Notes: generated from the letters alone by a model not told the origin. A stretch of DNA of 64,000 bases from Enterobacteriaceae bacterium RIT714 (GCA_009668015.1 WJYB01000007.1:162074-226073); one strand, 5' to 3'; counted from the first letter of the stretch, positions 28,937 through 42,348 are shown. Numbers and translations are program-made.

Positions 28937-29375
28937 AGACGTCGTAGAACGACAGTTCGCCCTTGGTGGAGACCATTTTCTGCAGTTTGGCTTTCTGCTC
29001 TTCTTCCACGGCGGGTGAGCGCAAAATGTTGTCGATAAGCTCCGGTGGAACATAGCGCGTGTTATACCACTCGCCGTTATAGCAAACGCGGAAATCGAGC
29101 ACATCAATATCTTCGTAGCGATAACGCGGATTCACGTCGAAGAAGAAGAAGCCGTTAAACACGACAAATAAAACGACCAGTAACCAGACCGAGTCAATCA
29201 GCGTTTCTGACAGCAGCATGACGGTAAGCGTCGCCAGCAGTGCGGCATACATCGCTAAAAATAAGCCGGGATGTTTACGAATAAAGCTGATGCTGAAGCG
29301 CGGGCGATTGTCGCGCTTTTCGCGGGAATTAAGATCGTCGATGGTTTCAGTAAGCAGGCGCTGTATCTCTGTCAT
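28908..29375 (-). CDS. ylaC: Inner-membrane protein YlaC
   Basis: A 155-residue protein matching E. coli YlaC (156) along its length. Two membrane helices (about 37-55 and 63-80, [18 protein letters not shown]) are followed by a soluble C-terminal part ([20 protein letters not shown]). Function unknown. The last 29 bp of coding sequence lie inside the convergent MocR gene, which marks the right-hand edge of accessory block B. Confidence 0.94.
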   Translation of the reverse strand: MTEIQRLLTETIDDLNSREKRDNRPRFSISFIRKHPGLFLAMYAALLATLTVMLLSETLIDSVWLLVVLFVVFNGFFFFDVNPRYRYEDIDVLDFRVCYNGEWYNTRYVPPELIDNILRSPAVEEEQKAKLQKMVSTKGELSFYDVFTLSRPATA

Positions 29376-29492
29376 TTATAACCTTCATGAATTATGCAAA
29401 ATACAGGGGATCTGCCTATTTTAGGGGAGCGCTTTGGTTGAAAGAAGTAACAGTTATGCGCTGAAAAACCATAACAGTTACTCATTTTCAGT

Positions 29493-30044
29493 TCAGAGCG
29501 TTTTAATGATCTTTGCCGGGTTTCCGCCAACAACAACGTTCGCTGGCACATCTTTGGTGACAACAGCACCGGAGGCCACGACGACGTTGTCTCCAATCGT
29601 CACCCCAGGGTTTATCACCGCACGGCCACCAATCCAGACATTATGACCGATAGTCACCGGTTTACCCAGTTCGGCACCGCTGTTGCGTTCTGTCGCATCC
29701 AGGGGATGCGTCGCGGTATAGATATGAACGCCCGGAGCCAGCATACAGTTATCGCCGATATGGACAGGGCATACGTCCAGCACGACGCAGTCGAAATTGG
29801 CGTAAAACCCTTTCCCGAGAAAGATGTTATAGCCGTAATCACAGCGGAAGCTGGGTTCGATGTACGCATCGCCGGCATGGCCCAGTAGTTCGGTCAGAAT
29901 AGTGCGCCGTTCGGCTTTTGCATCGGGTTCTGTGTGGTTATAGCGGTGAACAAGATGACGTGCGCGCAGGCGGTCTGCCCGCAAGGTCTCGTCTGATGGG
30001 CGGTAAAGTTCACCCGCAATCATTTTCTGCTTTTCTTCACTCAT
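29493..30044 (-). CDS. maa: Maltose O-acetyltransferase
   Basis: A 183-residue (same as E. coli) trimeric left-handed beta-helix acetyltransferase that transfers acetyl from acetyl-CoA to maltose, glucose and other sugars. The hexapeptide repeats run through [26 protein letters not shown] turns, and the catalytic histidine is in IYTATHPLD. The start at 30044 ([12 protein letters not shown]) follows the GAGAGG region; the frame upstream is not conserved. Confidence 0.96.
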   Translation of the reverse strand: MSEEKQKMIAGELYRPSDETLRADRLRARHLVHRYNHTEPDAKAERRTILTELLGHAGDAYIEPSFRCDYGYNIFLGKGFYANFDCVVLDVCPVHIGDNCMLAPGVHIYTATHPLDATERNSGAELGKPVTIGHNVWIGGRAVINPGVTIGDNVVVASGAVVTKDVPANVVVGGNPAKIIKTL

Positions 30045-30256
30045 AGATGCCTCTCTGGTATAGATTCTGCGCAATAGCGTAAAGAACCTTACCCGGAAAG
30101 GGAACGTTCCCGATTTGCTGATGTGATCATAATCACAACAATGTCGTCGAATGCACGTATAAACGGCGGGCCTGTTTTCATACAGGAATCGTGTATTGAA
30201 AGATGAATTCAGCGTAAGAACGTGGCGTGACAACTTTTAATACAAATTGCTAAGAA

Positions 30257-30475
30257 TTAACGGACAAATTTCCACACAGACGTTGGGATTTTGTCGTAAA
30301 GCTTATTCATTGTTAGCTCGGCAAGACGATGGTCGGCCGCTGAATAAAATACAGCCAATTCATGATCCGGTAGCTCGTATTTATTTTTCTCAATAACACG
30401 CTCTAGTGTGTCCAGTGACTGGCAGCGCCTCAAGCGCATCAAATAATCTGTTTTGGTTAATGGTTTATCAGACAT
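30257..30475 (-). CDS. hha: Haemolysin expression modulator Hha
   Basis: A 72-residue nucleoid-associated protein that binds H-NS and helps to silence AT-rich horizontally acquired DNA. The sequence from [20 protein letters not shown] is nearly identical to E. coli Hha. It lies 27 nt after tomB in the same direction, the known toxin-antitoxin-like pair. Confidence 0.97.
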   Translation of the reverse strand: MSDKPLTKTDYLMRLRRCQSLDTLERVIEKNKYELPDHELAVFYSAADHRLAELTMNKLYDKIPTSVWKFVR

Positions 30476-30502
30476 AAATTCACCCTAGTAATTGTAATAA
30501 TT

Positions 30503-30877
30503 TTAACACGAATGACTGACCGGGTTAGCTCGACTCACGTTGACGAAACAACGGAATAGCCGGTTTCCCGATTTACGCCATTTTTGCAAGTCCTGTGTGT
30601 TAATGCCGTAGCTGCTGAACAACATAAAGGTGTCATCCAGATATTCATCAAGTTGCTCAATCAGTTTATTATCTTCATTGTACTTAATTTTATAATTAAG
30701 TGCGAAGGTCGCTATATGCTCAATGAGTTCATTTAGCTGTAAATTGATTGCAGAGGTCGGATCATTTACCCAGCCATGGTTGCTTTCATCAAGATTGGCA
30801 AGGCAGTCATGGTACAAGGATTCGCAGAGAAATTTCAACTGCGCAATATCATGCCTTTTTGGCGAGTACTCGTCCAT
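30503..30877 (-). CDS. tomB: Hha toxicity modulator TomB
   Basis: 124 residues, as in E. coli. TomB counteracts Hha toxicity (reported through oxygen-dependent oxidation of the Hha cysteine) and affects biofilm formation. I chose ATG 30877 (MDEYSPKRHDIAQ) with AAGGGG before it, not the longer frame from 30910. Upstream of hha, co-directional. Confidence 0.95.
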   Translation of the reverse strand: MDEYSPKRHDIAQLKFLCESLYHDCLANLDESNHGWVNDPTSAINLQLNELIEHIATFALNYKIKYNEDNKLIEQLDEYLDDTFMLFSSYGINTQDLQKWRKSGNRLFRCFVNVSRANPVSHSC

Positions 30878-31345
30878 AGCGCATCCCCTTTTGAGTGATT
30901 TTTTACTCACCGAGCATCAATGTCGGGATGGATACAACTTACTTAGCCGTAACGCGTGCTGTTTTCCTGATGTCTTTAACTATAATCCACTCTGATCAAG
31001 ATTTCACCGCGCTATTACGAAAAATTACAATTAAAAAGCCCGGTTACACACCTGATGGCATTGTCGAACAATAGCGAAGATATTTTTGTCTTTTTCAAGA
31101 CTGGCATTTTGCCGCTACCTTAAGATTCATCAGCTTACCCGATAATCTTGCGAATGAAATCCAGATAGCCCTTCGTTCATTGTGGTGCCAGTCGCCAGGA
31201 ATAATCTTAATAAAGTCATCACAGAGACGAAATAAAAAAGAGTCGACTCATTGTTTAACGGACATGATAAATAGGATACGCCTTAATACCCTGACAGAAA
31301 TAAATGAACCGACAATAAGCGTAATTTATGACTTTTTTCAGATAA
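30878..31345. other. Intergenic between tomB and the acrB terminator
   Basis: About 470 AT-rich bases holding the tomB-hha promoter (minus strand). A 67-codon plus-strand frame (31180-31383) runs through the acrB terminator and has no ribosome site, so I regard it as chance. Nothing else seen. Confidence 0.6.
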
Positions 31346-31374
31346 AGAAAAAGGCCGCTGTCGCGGCCTTTTTA
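31346..31374. terminator. Terminator of acrAB
   Basis: GAAAAAGGCCGC, loop TGTC, GCGGCCTTTTT: GGCCGC/GCGGCC stem flanked by A and T tracts, functional in both directions. Confidence 0.9.
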
Positions 31375-31390
31375 AAGGGATAAACCGGTA

Positions 31391-34543
<3,153 letters not shown>

Positions 34544-34562
34544 TTAACGGCTCCTGTTTAAG

Positions 34563-35756
34563 TTAAGACTTGGTTTGTTCTGACTGGCCACCGGCTGCGG
34601 CTTGTTGTTTATCGTCAGATTTGACTTCCTGGGCTTTCACCTGCGCGCCAGGACGTACTTTTTGCAAACCAGTGACAATCACGCGATCGCCATCTTTCAA
34701 CCCTTCGGTCACCAGCCATTTGTCGCCAATCGCCTGCGATGCAGTGATTTGACGCGTCTCGACTTTGTCATCCGCACCCACAACCAGCGCGCTGGCATCA
34801 CCGCGCGGCGTACGCGTTACGCCCTGCTGCGGAACCAGAAGCGCGGTTGGGTTCGTCCCTTCTTCCAGACGAGCACGCACGAACATACCTGGCAGCAGCG
34901 TATGATCCGGGTTAGGGAAGATGGCACGTAAGGTGATAGAACCGGTGGTTTGATCGACGGTCACGTCAGAGAATTCCAGCGCGCCAGCTTGCGGGAACTT
35001 AATACCATCGCTGGTCACCAGTTCCACTTTTGCTTTACCGTTTTCTTGCTTCAGCGCACCGCTTGCCAGCTCTTGCTTCAGACGCAAGAAATCGTTGCTG
35101 GACTGCGTGACATCCACGTAGATCGGATCAAGCTGCTGCACGGTTGCCAGCGCATTGGCTTGCCCGCTCTGGACCAGCGCCCCTTCGGTAACGCTTGATT
35201 TACCAATGCGACCGCTAATAGGAGAGGTCACTTTGGTATACGCCAGATTGATACGTGCTGTCTCAACGGCGGCTTTCGCAGCGACAACCGCAGCGTTGCT
35301 CTGTTGAGAATCGGCCAGCGCCGTGTCGTAATCCTGTTGGCTGATGTATTGCGTACCGAGCAGTTTTTTATAGCGGTTCAGTGTCAGCTGAGAGATTTTG
35401 GCTGCCGCTTCGGCTTTAGCCAGATCCCCTTTTGCGCTTTCGTAAGCGGCCTGATAGGTTGCTGGATCAATCTGATACAGAGAAACACCCGCTTCAACAT
35501 CACCACCCTCTTTGAAGTTACGTTTCAGGATAATACCGCTCACCTGAGGACGAACTTCCGCAATGCGGTAAGCACTTGTACGGCCTGGTAATTCTGTGGT
35601 GATTTGGAGAGGTTCAGTTTTCAGCGTGACGACACCAACTTCTGGCATCTGCTGTGCTCCTTGCTGAGCCTGTTTCTCATCACATCCTGTAAGCGCTATG
35701 CCGCCTGAGAGCATCAGAACGATCGCCAGAGGCGTTAACCCTCTGTTTTTGTTCAT
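34563..35756 (-). CDS. acrA: RND efflux periplasmic adaptor AcrA
   Basis: A 397-residue lipoprotein adaptor linking AcrB to TolC. The signal peptide has lipobox LTGC (lipidated C25). Then come the membrane-proximal and lipoyl halves, an alpha-helical hairpin (about 100-165, rich in Ala/Gln) and the beta-barrel. ATG 35756 (MNKNRGLTPLAI) is the true start; the open frame runs 20 codons further. Repressed by AcrR through the operator at 35847. Confidence 0.97.
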   Translation of the reverse strand: MNKNRGLTPLAIVLMLSGGIALTGCDEKQAQQGAQQMPEVGVVTLKTEPLQITTELPGRTSAYRIAEVRPQVSGIILKRNFKEGGDVEAGVSLYQIDPATYQAAYESAKGDLAKAEAAAKISQLTLNRYKKLLGTQYISQQDYDTALADSQQSNAAVVAAKAAVETARINLAYTKVTSPISGRIGKSSVTEGALVQSGQANALATVQQLDPIYVDVTQSSNDFLRLKQELASGALKQENGKAKVELVTSDGIKFPQAGALEFSDVTVDQTTGSITLRAIFPNPDHTLLPGMFVRARLEEGTNPTALLVPQQGVTRTPRGDASALVVGADDKVETRQITASQAIGDKWLVTEGLKDGDRVIVTGLQKVRPGAQVKAQEVKSDDKQQAAAGGQSEQTKS

Positions 35757-35846
35757 ATGTAAACCTCGAGTGTCCGATTTCAAATTGATCAATGGATCAA
35801 AAGTCCGCAAACCCATTGCTGCGTTTATATTATCGTCGTGCTATGG

Positions 35847-35870
35847 TACATACATTCATAAATGTATGTA
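35847..35870. promoter_or_regulatory. AcrR operator in the acrA/acrR intergenic region
   Basis: A 24-bp palindrome: TACATACATT at 35847-35856 and its complement AATGTATGTA at 35861-35870, around CATA. It matches the known E. coli AcrR operator in its arms and lies between the divergent genes, so it can repress both. Confidence 0.9.
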
Positions 35871-35898
35871 AATCTGACTCCTGTAAATTCATTGACGT

Positions 35899-36552
35899 AT
35901 GGCACGAAAAACCAAACAACAAGCGCTTGAAACACGTCAACACATTCTGGATGTTGCGATGCGACTTTTCTCGCAGCAGGGGGTTTCCTCAACCTCTCTG
36001 GCGCAGATTGCTCAGGCCGCAGGCGTCACGCGGGGAGCGATTTACTGGCATTTCAAAAATAAGTCAGACTTGTTCAGCGAAATCTGGGAGTTGTCAGAAT
36101 CCAGTATTACCGATCTTGAGACTGAGTATCGGGCAAAATTCCCTGACGATCCACTCTCAGTTTTGAGAGAAATTTTGGTGCATGTGCTTGAGGCGATAGT
36201 CCTTGAAGAACGGCGCCGCCTGATGATGGAAATCATCTTCCATAAATGTGAGTTTGTCGGTGAAATGGCGATTGTGCAACAGGCGCAAAGAAGTCTTTGC
36301 GTCGAAAGCTATGACCGCATCGAACAAACCCTTAATCAATGTATCCAGGCGCAGATGTTGCCGGCTAATCTGCTGACTCGCCGGACAGCCATTTTGATGC
36401 GCAGCTACATTTCTGGCCTGATGGAAAACTGGCTTTTTGCTCCCCAGTCTTTCGACCTGAAGCAGGAGGCGCGCAGTTATGTCGCCATTTTGCTGGAGAT
36501 GTGCCAGCTCTGCCCGACACTGCGCGGTGACCCTCACTCCCTTCCTGCCTGA
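35899..36552 (+). CDS. acrR: TetR-family repressor AcrR
   Basis: A 217-residue TetR-family repressor of acrAB. The N-terminal helix-turn-helix is [20 protein letters not shown] (about 34-53); the C-terminal ligand domain binds varied drugs and releases DNA. Divergent from acrA with the operator between. No premature stop or frameshift, so repression is probably intact. Confidence 0.97.
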   Translation: MARKTKQQALETRQHILDVAMRLFSQQGVSSTSLAQIAQAAGVTRGAIYWHFKNKSDLFSEIWELSESSITDLETEYRAKFPDDPLSVLREILVHVLEAIVLEERRRLMMEIIFHKCEFVGEMAIVQQAQRSLCVESYDRIEQTLNQCIQAQMLPANLLTRRTAILMRSYISGLMENWLFAPQSFDLKQEARSYVAILLEMCQLCPTLRGDPHSLPA

Positions 36553-36664
36553 TCGCACCGAGAATTATCCTCGAGGCTCGCCTTCGCGCTATTCTGCCAT
36601 TGCCTGGCGTGATATTCTTCGCGCCAGGTTATTTCCGCTCATCTCTCACATCACATTCATCACT

Positions 36665-39600
36665 ATGCTGCACTACATTCGCTCGCAATACTCTGTTTTT
36701 GTCTTGTTTTTCGCCGTGATTTTTTTGTTTGCTACGGCCCCGACCGTCTATGCCCGCGCTGATAATGGCAGCGATGTGCCGACACGGGCGGATGTTCAGT
36801 CTCAGCTCGACAGCCTGAACAAACAAAAAAATCCCACGCCGCAAGATAAGCTGGTTCTGGGCGACCTGACGGAAACGCTCGAAACGCTGGATAAAATTGA
36901 GCGTGTAAAGACCGAAACCACCCAGCTTCGGCAGAAAGTCGCCGAAGCTCCGGAGAAAATGCGTCAGGCGACCGCCGCGCTCAGTGCCCTGAGCGATGTC
37001 GATAACGATGACGAAACGCGTAAAACTCTGGCCACGCTCTCACTGCGCCAGCTTGAGTCCCGGATGACGCAGGTGCTCGACGATCTGCAAACCGGGCAGA
37101 GCGATCTCTCCACTTACAACAGCCAGTTGGTCTCCCTGCAAACGCAGCCGGAGCGCGTCCAGAATGCGATGTATACGGCCTCTCAACAGCTTCAGCAGAT
37201 CCGTAACCGCCTGAATGGCACGACGCTGGGAGAGGGGGCGTTACGTCCGTCTCAGCAAACGCTGCTGCTGGCTCAGCAAATGCTGCTTAACGCGCAAATC
37301 GACCAGCAGCGTAAGAGCCTCGAAGGTAACACCGTTTTGCAGGATACCCTGCAAAAGCAACGAGATTATGTCACCGCCAATATTAATCGCCTGGAGCATC
37401 AGCTCCAGCTGTTACAGGAAGCGGTCAACAGCAAGCGCCTGACCTTGACCGAGAAAACAGCCCAGGAAGCGGTATCGCCGGATGAAACGACCCGCATCCA
37501 GGCCAATCCGCTGGTCAAGCAGGAGCTGGACGTCAATCATCGGCTCAGTCAGCGTCTGATTCAGGCGACAGAAAGCGGTAACTCGCTGGTTCAGCAAAAT
37601 ATCAAAGTGAAAAACTGGTTGGATCGCGCCCTGCAGGCGGAGCGTAATATTAAAGAACAGATTGCAGTGCTGAAGGGAAGCCTGCTGTTATCACGCATTC
37701 TGTATCAGCAACAGCAGACGCTGCCCTCTGCCGACGAACTGGAAGATATGACCAACCGCATCGCGGATTTGCGTCTGGAACAGTTTGAAATCAACCAGCA
37801 GCGCGACGCGCTTTTCCAGAGCGATGCTTTTGTCGCCAAAGTGGAAGAGGGGCATTCCAGTGAAGTGAATGATGAAGTACACGATGCGCTGCTGCAGGTT
37901 GTTGATATGCGCCGCGAACTGCTGGATCAGCTGAATAAACAGCTCGGCAATCAGCTGATGATGGCGATCAATCTGCAAATCAACCAGCAACAGCTGGTCA
38001 GCGTGTCGAAAAGCCTGCAGGAGATCCTGACTCAGCAAATCTTCTGGGTAAACAGCAACAAACCAATGGACTGGGACTGGATTAAATCTTTCCCTGAAGC
38101 GCTAAAGTCTCAGATTCAGGGAATGAAAATTACCGTGAACTGGGAAAAAGCCTGGCCTGCGGTGATGATTGCGTTTCTTGCGGGTCTGCCGCTGCTGCTG
38201 ATAGCGGGGCTGATTCGCTGGCGTCTGGGCTGGCTTAAAAAGTATCAGGCGAAGCTCGCCCAGGAAGTGGGCCAACTGCGTAACGACAGCCAGCTCCATA
38301 CGCCAAAAGCGATTCTTATCGATCTGATCCGCGCGTTGCCGGTGTGTTTATTGATTCTCGCGGCGGGTCTGATTTTGCTCACGATGCAGCTTAACATCAG
38401 CGATCTGTTGTGGGCGTTCAGCAAAAAACTGGCGTTGTTCTGGCTGGTGTTCGGCCTGTGCTGGAAAGTGCTCGAAAAAGACGGCGTTGCGGTTCGTCAC
38501 TTCAACATGCCCGAGCAGCTGACCAGCCACTGGCGTCGGCAAATTGTTCGCGTCAGCCTGGCGTTGCTGCCTTTACATTTCTGGTCGGTGGTGGCAGAGC
38601 TTTCTCCGCTGCATCTGATGGACGATGTACTGGGGCAACTGGCGATTTTCCTCAACCTGTTGCTGATCGCCATTCTGATGTGGCCGATGTGCCGGGACAG
38701 CTGGCGCGACAAAGAGTCGCACAATATCCGTTTGATCACCGTCACGGTACTGGCGATTATCCCGCTGGCGCTGATGGTGCTTACCGCAACGGGCTACTTC
38801 TATACCACGCTGCGCCTGTCGGGCCGCTGGATTGAAACCGTCTACCTGGTGATCCTCTGGAACCTGCTGTATCAGACGGTGCTGCGCGGTCTGAGCGTTG
38901 CGGCGCGCCGTATTGCCTATCGCCGCGCACTGGCGCGTCGTCAGAATATGGTGAAAGAGGGGGCTGAAGGGGCGGAGCCGCAGGAAGAACCGACTATCGC
39001 GCTGGAGCAGGTCAACCAGCAAACGCTGCGTATCACCATGCTGGTAATGATCGCCCTGTTTGGGGTGATGTTCTGGGCGATTTGGTCAGATTTGATCACC
39101 GTGTTTGCCTATCTCGACAGCATTACGTTGTGGCAATACAACGGCACTGAGGCCGGTGCGGCGGTAATGAAAAGCGTGACCATGGGCAGCCTGCTGTTTG
39201 CGCTGGTCTCGTCAATTGTGGCCTGGGCGCTGATTCGCAACTTACCGGGCCTGCTGGAAGTGCTGGTCCTTTCGCGCCTCAATATGCGCCAGGGCTCGTC
39301 TTATGCCATCACCACAATCCTCAACTATGTGATTCTGGTGGCGGGGGCGATGACTGTCTTCGGTTCGCTGGGTGTCTCGTGGGATAAACTGCAGTGGCTG
39401 GCAGCGGCACTCTCGGTTGGTCTGGGCTTTGGGTTGCAGGAAATTTTCGGTAACTTCGTCTCTGGTCTGATCATTCTGTTCGAACGCCCGGTACGTATCG
39501 GCGATACCGTCACCATCGGGACGTTCTCCGGGACGGTCAGCAAGATCCGTATTCGTGCGACGACGATTACCGACTTTGACCGTAAAGAGGTGATCATTCC

Positions 39601-40012
39601 GAACAAAGCGTTTGTCACCGAGCGCCTGATCAACTGGTCGCTCTCCGATACCATCACCCGCGTGGTGATCCGTCTCGGCGTGGCATATGGTTCTGATCTG
39701 GACAAAGTGAAAGAGGTGCTGCTGCGGGCGGCAACGGAACATCCAAAAGTGATGCACGATCCGGCGCCATCGGTGTTCTTCACCACCTTTGGTGCCAGCA
39801 CGCTGGATCATGAACTGCGTTTATATGTGCGTGAACTGCGGGATCGCAGCTATGCGGTAGACGAACTAAACCGCACCATCGACCGTCTGTGCCGGGAAAA
39901 CAATATCAATATCGCCTTCAATCAGCTTGAAGTTCACCTGCGCAATGAGAAGGGTGATGAGCATACGGAAGTGAAGCGCGAGATTAAAGGTGACGATCCA
40001 ACACCTGCGTGA
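36665..40012 (+). CDS. mscK: Mechanosensitive channel MscK (KefA)
   Basis: A potassium-dependent mechanosensitive channel of about 1115 residues (E. coli 1120). Signal peptide (to about residue 30, ATAPTVYA); a large periplasmic coiled-coil domain (about 35-480); eleven membrane helices; and an MscS-like C-terminal module with the pore helix LAAALSVGLGFGLQEIFGNF and cytoplasmic domain FERPVRIGDTVTIG. ATG 36665 is the best start by alignment with E. coli; its ribosome site is weak, and the longer frame overlaps acrR. Confidence 0.93.
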   Translation: MLHYIRSQYSVFVLFFAVIFLFATAPTVYARADNGSDVPTRADVQSQLDSLNKQKNPTPQDKLVLGDLTETLETLDKIERVKTETTQLRQKVAEAPEKMRQATAALSALSDVDNDDETRKTLATLSLRQLESRMTQVLDDLQTGQSDLSTYNSQLVSLQTQPERVQNAMYTASQQLQQIRNRLNGTTLGEGALRPSQQTLLLAQQMLLNAQIDQQRKSLEGNTVLQDTLQKQRDYVTANINRLEHQLQLLQEAVNSKRLTLTEKTAQEAVSPDETTRIQANPLVKQELDVNHRLSQRLIQATESGNSLVQQNIKVKNWLDRALQAERNIKEQIAVLKGSLLLSRILYQQQQTLPSADELEDMTNRIADLRLEQFEINQQRDALFQSDAFVAKVEEGHSSEVNDEVHDALLQVVDMRRELLDQLNKQLGNQLMMAINLQINQQQLVSVSKSLQEILTQQIFWVNSNKPMDWDWIKSFPEALKSQIQGMKITVNWEKAWPAVMIAFLAGLPLLLIAGLIRWRLGWLKKYQAKLAQEVGQLRNDSQLHTPKAILIDLIRALPVCLLILAAGLILLTMQLNISDLLWAFSKKLALFWLVFGLCWKVLEKDGVAVRHFNMPEQLTSHWRRQIVRVSLALLPLHFWSVVAELSPLHLMDDVLGQLAIFLNLLLIAILMWPMCRDSWRDKESHNIRLITVTVLAIIPLALMVLTATGYFYTTLRLSGRWIETVYLVILWNLLYQTVLRGLSVAARRIAYRRALARRQNMVKEGAEGAEPQEEPTIALEQVNQQTLRITMLVMIALFGVMFWAIWSDLITVFAYLDSITLWQYNGTEAGAAVMKSVTMGSLLFALVSSIVAWALIRNLPGLLEVLVLSRLNMRQGSSYAITTILNYVILVAGAMTVFGSLGVSWDKLQWLAAALSVGLGFGLQEIFGNFVSGLIILFERPVRIGDTVTIGTFSGTVSKIRIRATTITDFDRKEVIIPNKAFVTERLINWSLSDTITRVVIRLGVAYGSDLDKVKEVLLRAATEHPKVMHDPAPSVFFTTFGASTLDHELRLYVRELRDRSYAVDELNRTIDRLCRENNINIAFNQLEVHLRNEKGDEHTEVKREIKGDDPTPA

Positions 40013-40019
40013 TTTTCCC

Positions 40020-40457
40020 CTCACCCTAACCCTCTCCCCAAAGGGGAGAGGGGACTGTACTGGATCGAGGTGACGATTTTCCCCGTCTTCCCTATGGGGA
40101 AGTGACCGCACAGGAGCAATCTTCCCCTCTGCCTTTTAGGGAGGAGGACCGCACGGGAGCAAGCTCCCCCTCTCCCTTTCAGGGAGAGGGCAGGGGTGAG
40201 GGTATTTCCCCTTCAAAATCTCGTCTGACAATTTCCAGCGCTTTTAAAACCGTCTTCCCTATGGGGAGGGGACCGCGCTGGAGCAAGCTCCCCCTCTCCC
40301 TTTTAGGGAGAGGGCAGGGGTGAGGGTCGTTTCCCTTCAAAATCTCGTCTGACAATTTCCAGCGCTTTTAAAACCGTCTTCCTTATGGGAAGAGGACCGC
40401 GCTGGAGCAAGCTCCCCCTCTCCCTTTCAGGGAGAGGGCAGGGGTGAGGGTCGTTTC
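40020..40457. repeat. Intergenic repeat array with 124-bp tandem units carrying ybaM 3' copies
   Basis: GC-rich hairpins CCCTCTCCC / GGGAGAGGG recur at about 40029, 40167, 40288 and 40417. A unit beginning TTCAAAATCTCGTCTGACAA recurs at 40212, 40336 and 40460, exactly 124 bp apart; its first part duplicates the ybaM 3' coding end and its second part is the hairpin element. The third copy is the ybaM gene itself. Confidence 0.85.
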
Positions 40458-40585
40458 CCTTCAAAATCTCGTCTGACAATCTCCAGTGCTTTCAGCACCG
40501 TCTCCGCCGGCAGATCATGGTTCTCCAGCAGCATAATCAGATCGACGGCCAGCTTGACCTCGTCGGGGGCATTTTCCAGCGACAT
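40427..40585 (-). CDS. ybaM: YbaM, small DUF2496 protein with repeat-derived C-terminus
   Basis: 52 residues starting [20 protein letters not shown], matching E. coli YbaM (53 residues) for about 43 positions. The last nine or so residues (KRPSPLPSP) are not the E. coli tail but are encoded by the intergenic hairpin repeat, and the stop codon lies in that repeat. The gene ends 12 bp before priC in the other orientation of reading, that is, priC lies upstream in the same direction and the two probably form one transcript. Function unknown. Confidence 0.87.
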   Translation of the reverse strand: MSLENAPDEVKLAVDLIMLLENHDLPAETVLKALEIVRRDFEGKRPSPLPSP

Positions 40586-40597
40586 GTTGTTCTCCTT

Positions 40598-41125
40598 TTA
40601 GCGAGTGATGCGCGCAATCACTCGCTCTATCTTATCCAGCGCCTGACGGCAGCGGGTGAGTCGTCCTTCCAGGGCAGAAACTTCGCGCAGTAAACGTTGC
40701 TGCTCTTCCAGCGTTTCGCTGGTGCTGAGTTGCTGTTCGCGCGCCTGTTTCATCTCAAAGAGACGACGTTCAAATTCCTGATGCTCCAGACGTTTACGCT
40801 GCCATTTTTCCATGCCCGCCGATGGGCTGTCCCAGGCGCGCAGCGGCCATGCGGTGATTTCACGATGCAGTGCGGTCATCTGCTCGATCAAATGTTCAGC
40901 CAGCCAGGCGACCTGCTCCTGCCTGCCTTGTTTCACGGCGTGGCTCAGTTCATCAAGATTGCGTTGAGCTTCATCGAGGTAATCTTTAATCAGCGTACTG
41001 CGGGTACGAAATAACTGCCGGTCAAAGCGCGGTTTCAGCGTCGCATGCTGCATCAGCGGCGACGCCTGCGAACGCAGTGCTATCAGCTGATTTTGCAGGG
41101 TCTCTAAAAGCAAGGCTGTTTTCAA
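40598..41125 (-). CDS. priC: Primosomal replication protein N'' PriC
   Basis: 175 residues, the E. coli length. PriC restarts stalled replication forks by loading DnaB through the Rep/PriC pathway and binds SSB. The protein is all-helical and rich in Arg/Gln/Leu, without membrane segments. ybaM follows 12 bp downstream; ybaN is divergent upstream. Confidence 0.95.
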   Translation of the reverse strand: MKTALLLETLQNQLIALRSQASPLMQHATLKPRFDRQLFRTRSTLIKDYLDEAQRNLDELSHAVKQGRQEQVAWLAEHLIEQMTALHREITAWPLRAWDSPSAGMEKWQRKRLEHQEFERRLFEMKQAREQQLSTSETLEEQQRLLREVSALEGRLTRCRQALDKIERVIARITR

Positions 41126-41175
41126 TACGCTCTCCAGTGGTAAAGTAGCCGTTCAGTTTGATAACGATTCGCATT

Positions 41176-41553
41176 ATGCAGCGTACTATTTTAATCATCA
41201 TTGGCTGGCTCGCGGTAGTGCTTGGCACCCTCGGGGTTGTTTTGCCTTTACTGCCTACCACGCCTTTTATTTTGCTGGCTGCCTGGTGCTTTGCCCGCTC
41301 ATCGCCCCGCTTTCACCACTGGCTGCTCCATCGCTCATGGTTTGGCGGCTATCTGCGCCACTGGCAACAATACCGGGCGATGCCGCCTGGGGCAAAGCCC
41401 CGCGCCATTATCCTGACACTTGCGACCTTCGCCATTTCATTATGGCTGGTGAAAATGATGTGGGTGCGCATCCTGCTGCTGGTTATCCTCTGTTGTCTGC
41501 TTTTCTTTATGTGGCGAATTCCCGTCGTTGATGAAAAGCAACAAAAGCACTGA
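41176..41553 (+). CDS. ybaN: DUF454 inner-membrane protein YbaN
   Basis: 125 residues (as E. coli). Hydrophobic helices at about 4-40 (ILIIIGWLAVVLGTLGVVLP) and 77-115, with the family motif LPTTPFILLAAWCFARSSPRFHHWL between. ATG 41176 is the start by alignment. Function unknown. Confidence 0.94.
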   Translation: MQRTILIIIGWLAVVLGTLGVVLPLLPTTPFILLAAWCFARSSPRFHHWLLHRSWFGGYLRHWQQYRAMPPGAKPRAIILTLATFAISLWLVKMMWVRILLLVILCCLLFFMWRIPVVDEKQQKH

Positions 41554-41707
41554 TGTGCGATGATGGTGGTTGCAATTATCCCCGGCAGCCAGTAAATTCG
41601 ACCGTTTTCGAGCACAGGTGCGCCTGGTCAAAGGTTAATCAGTTGTTACCTTGACTATCCTTTTTTGCGCGCCGTGAGTAACACCGTTTTTAACCAGGCA
41701 TACATTT

Positions 41708-42259
41708 ATGACCGCGACTGCGCAGCAGCTTGAATATCTGAAAAACAGCATCAAAAGCATCCAGGATTATCCAAAACCTGGCATTCTTTTCCGTGATGTC
41801 ACCAGCTTGCTGGAAGACCCGAAAGCGTACGCTCTCAGCATTGAATTGCTGGTCGAGCGCTATAAAAACGCCGGGATCACCAAAGTAGTAGGCACCGAAG
41901 CGCGTGGCTTCTTGTTTGGCGCACCGGTTGCGCTGGCGATGGGCGTCGGTTTTGTGCCCGTGCGTAAGCCGCGCAAACTCCCGCGTGAAACCATTGCTGA
42001 GAGCTATGAGCTGGAGTACGGCACCGATCAGCTGGAGATTCACGTTGATGCGATTCAACCCGGCGACAAAGTGCTGGTGGTTGACGATCTGCTGGCGACC
42101 GGCGGCACGATTGAAGCGACGGTTAAGCTGATTCGTCGCCTCGGTGGCGAAGTGACCGACGCGGCCTTCATCATCAATCTGTTCGATCTCGGTGGCGAAC
42201 AGCGCCTGGAAAAACAGGGCATCACCAGCTATAGCCTGGTGCCTTTCCCGGGTCATTAA
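41708..42259 (+). CDS. apt: Adenine phosphoribosyltransferase
   Basis: A 183-residue cytoplasmic enzyme that converts adenine and PRPP to AMP in purine salvage. The PRPP-binding signature [13 protein letters not shown] is intact at about residues 123-135. It precedes dnaX as in E. coli, with a terminator between that probably allows readthrough. Confidence 0.97.
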   Translation: MTATAQQLEYLKNSIKSIQDYPKPGILFRDVTSLLEDPKAYALSIELLVERYKNAGITKVVGTEARGFLFGAPVALAMGVGFVPVRKPRKLPRETIAESYELEYGTDQLEIHVDAIQPGDKVLVVDDLLATGGTIEATVKLIRRLGGEVTDAAFIINLFDLGGEQRLEKQGITSYSLVPFPGH

Positions 42260-42271
42260 TCCCTCTTCCCG

Positions 42272-42299
42272 CAACCTCGCCCAAAGGGTGAGGTTGTGT
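42272..42299 (+). terminator. Terminator between apt and dnaX
   Basis: CAACCTCGCCC, loop AAA, GGGTGAGGTTG (one G-T pair), then TGTT. Confidence 0.7.
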
Positions 42300-42348
42300 T
42301 AGCATTACCCCCCTGAATATCCACCTTCCAGCGTTGCAGAGCCTGCCC

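Noticed and set aside
31180..31383. 67-codon plus-strand frame before the acrB end
   Set aside because: Runs through the acrAB terminator and lacks a ribosome site.
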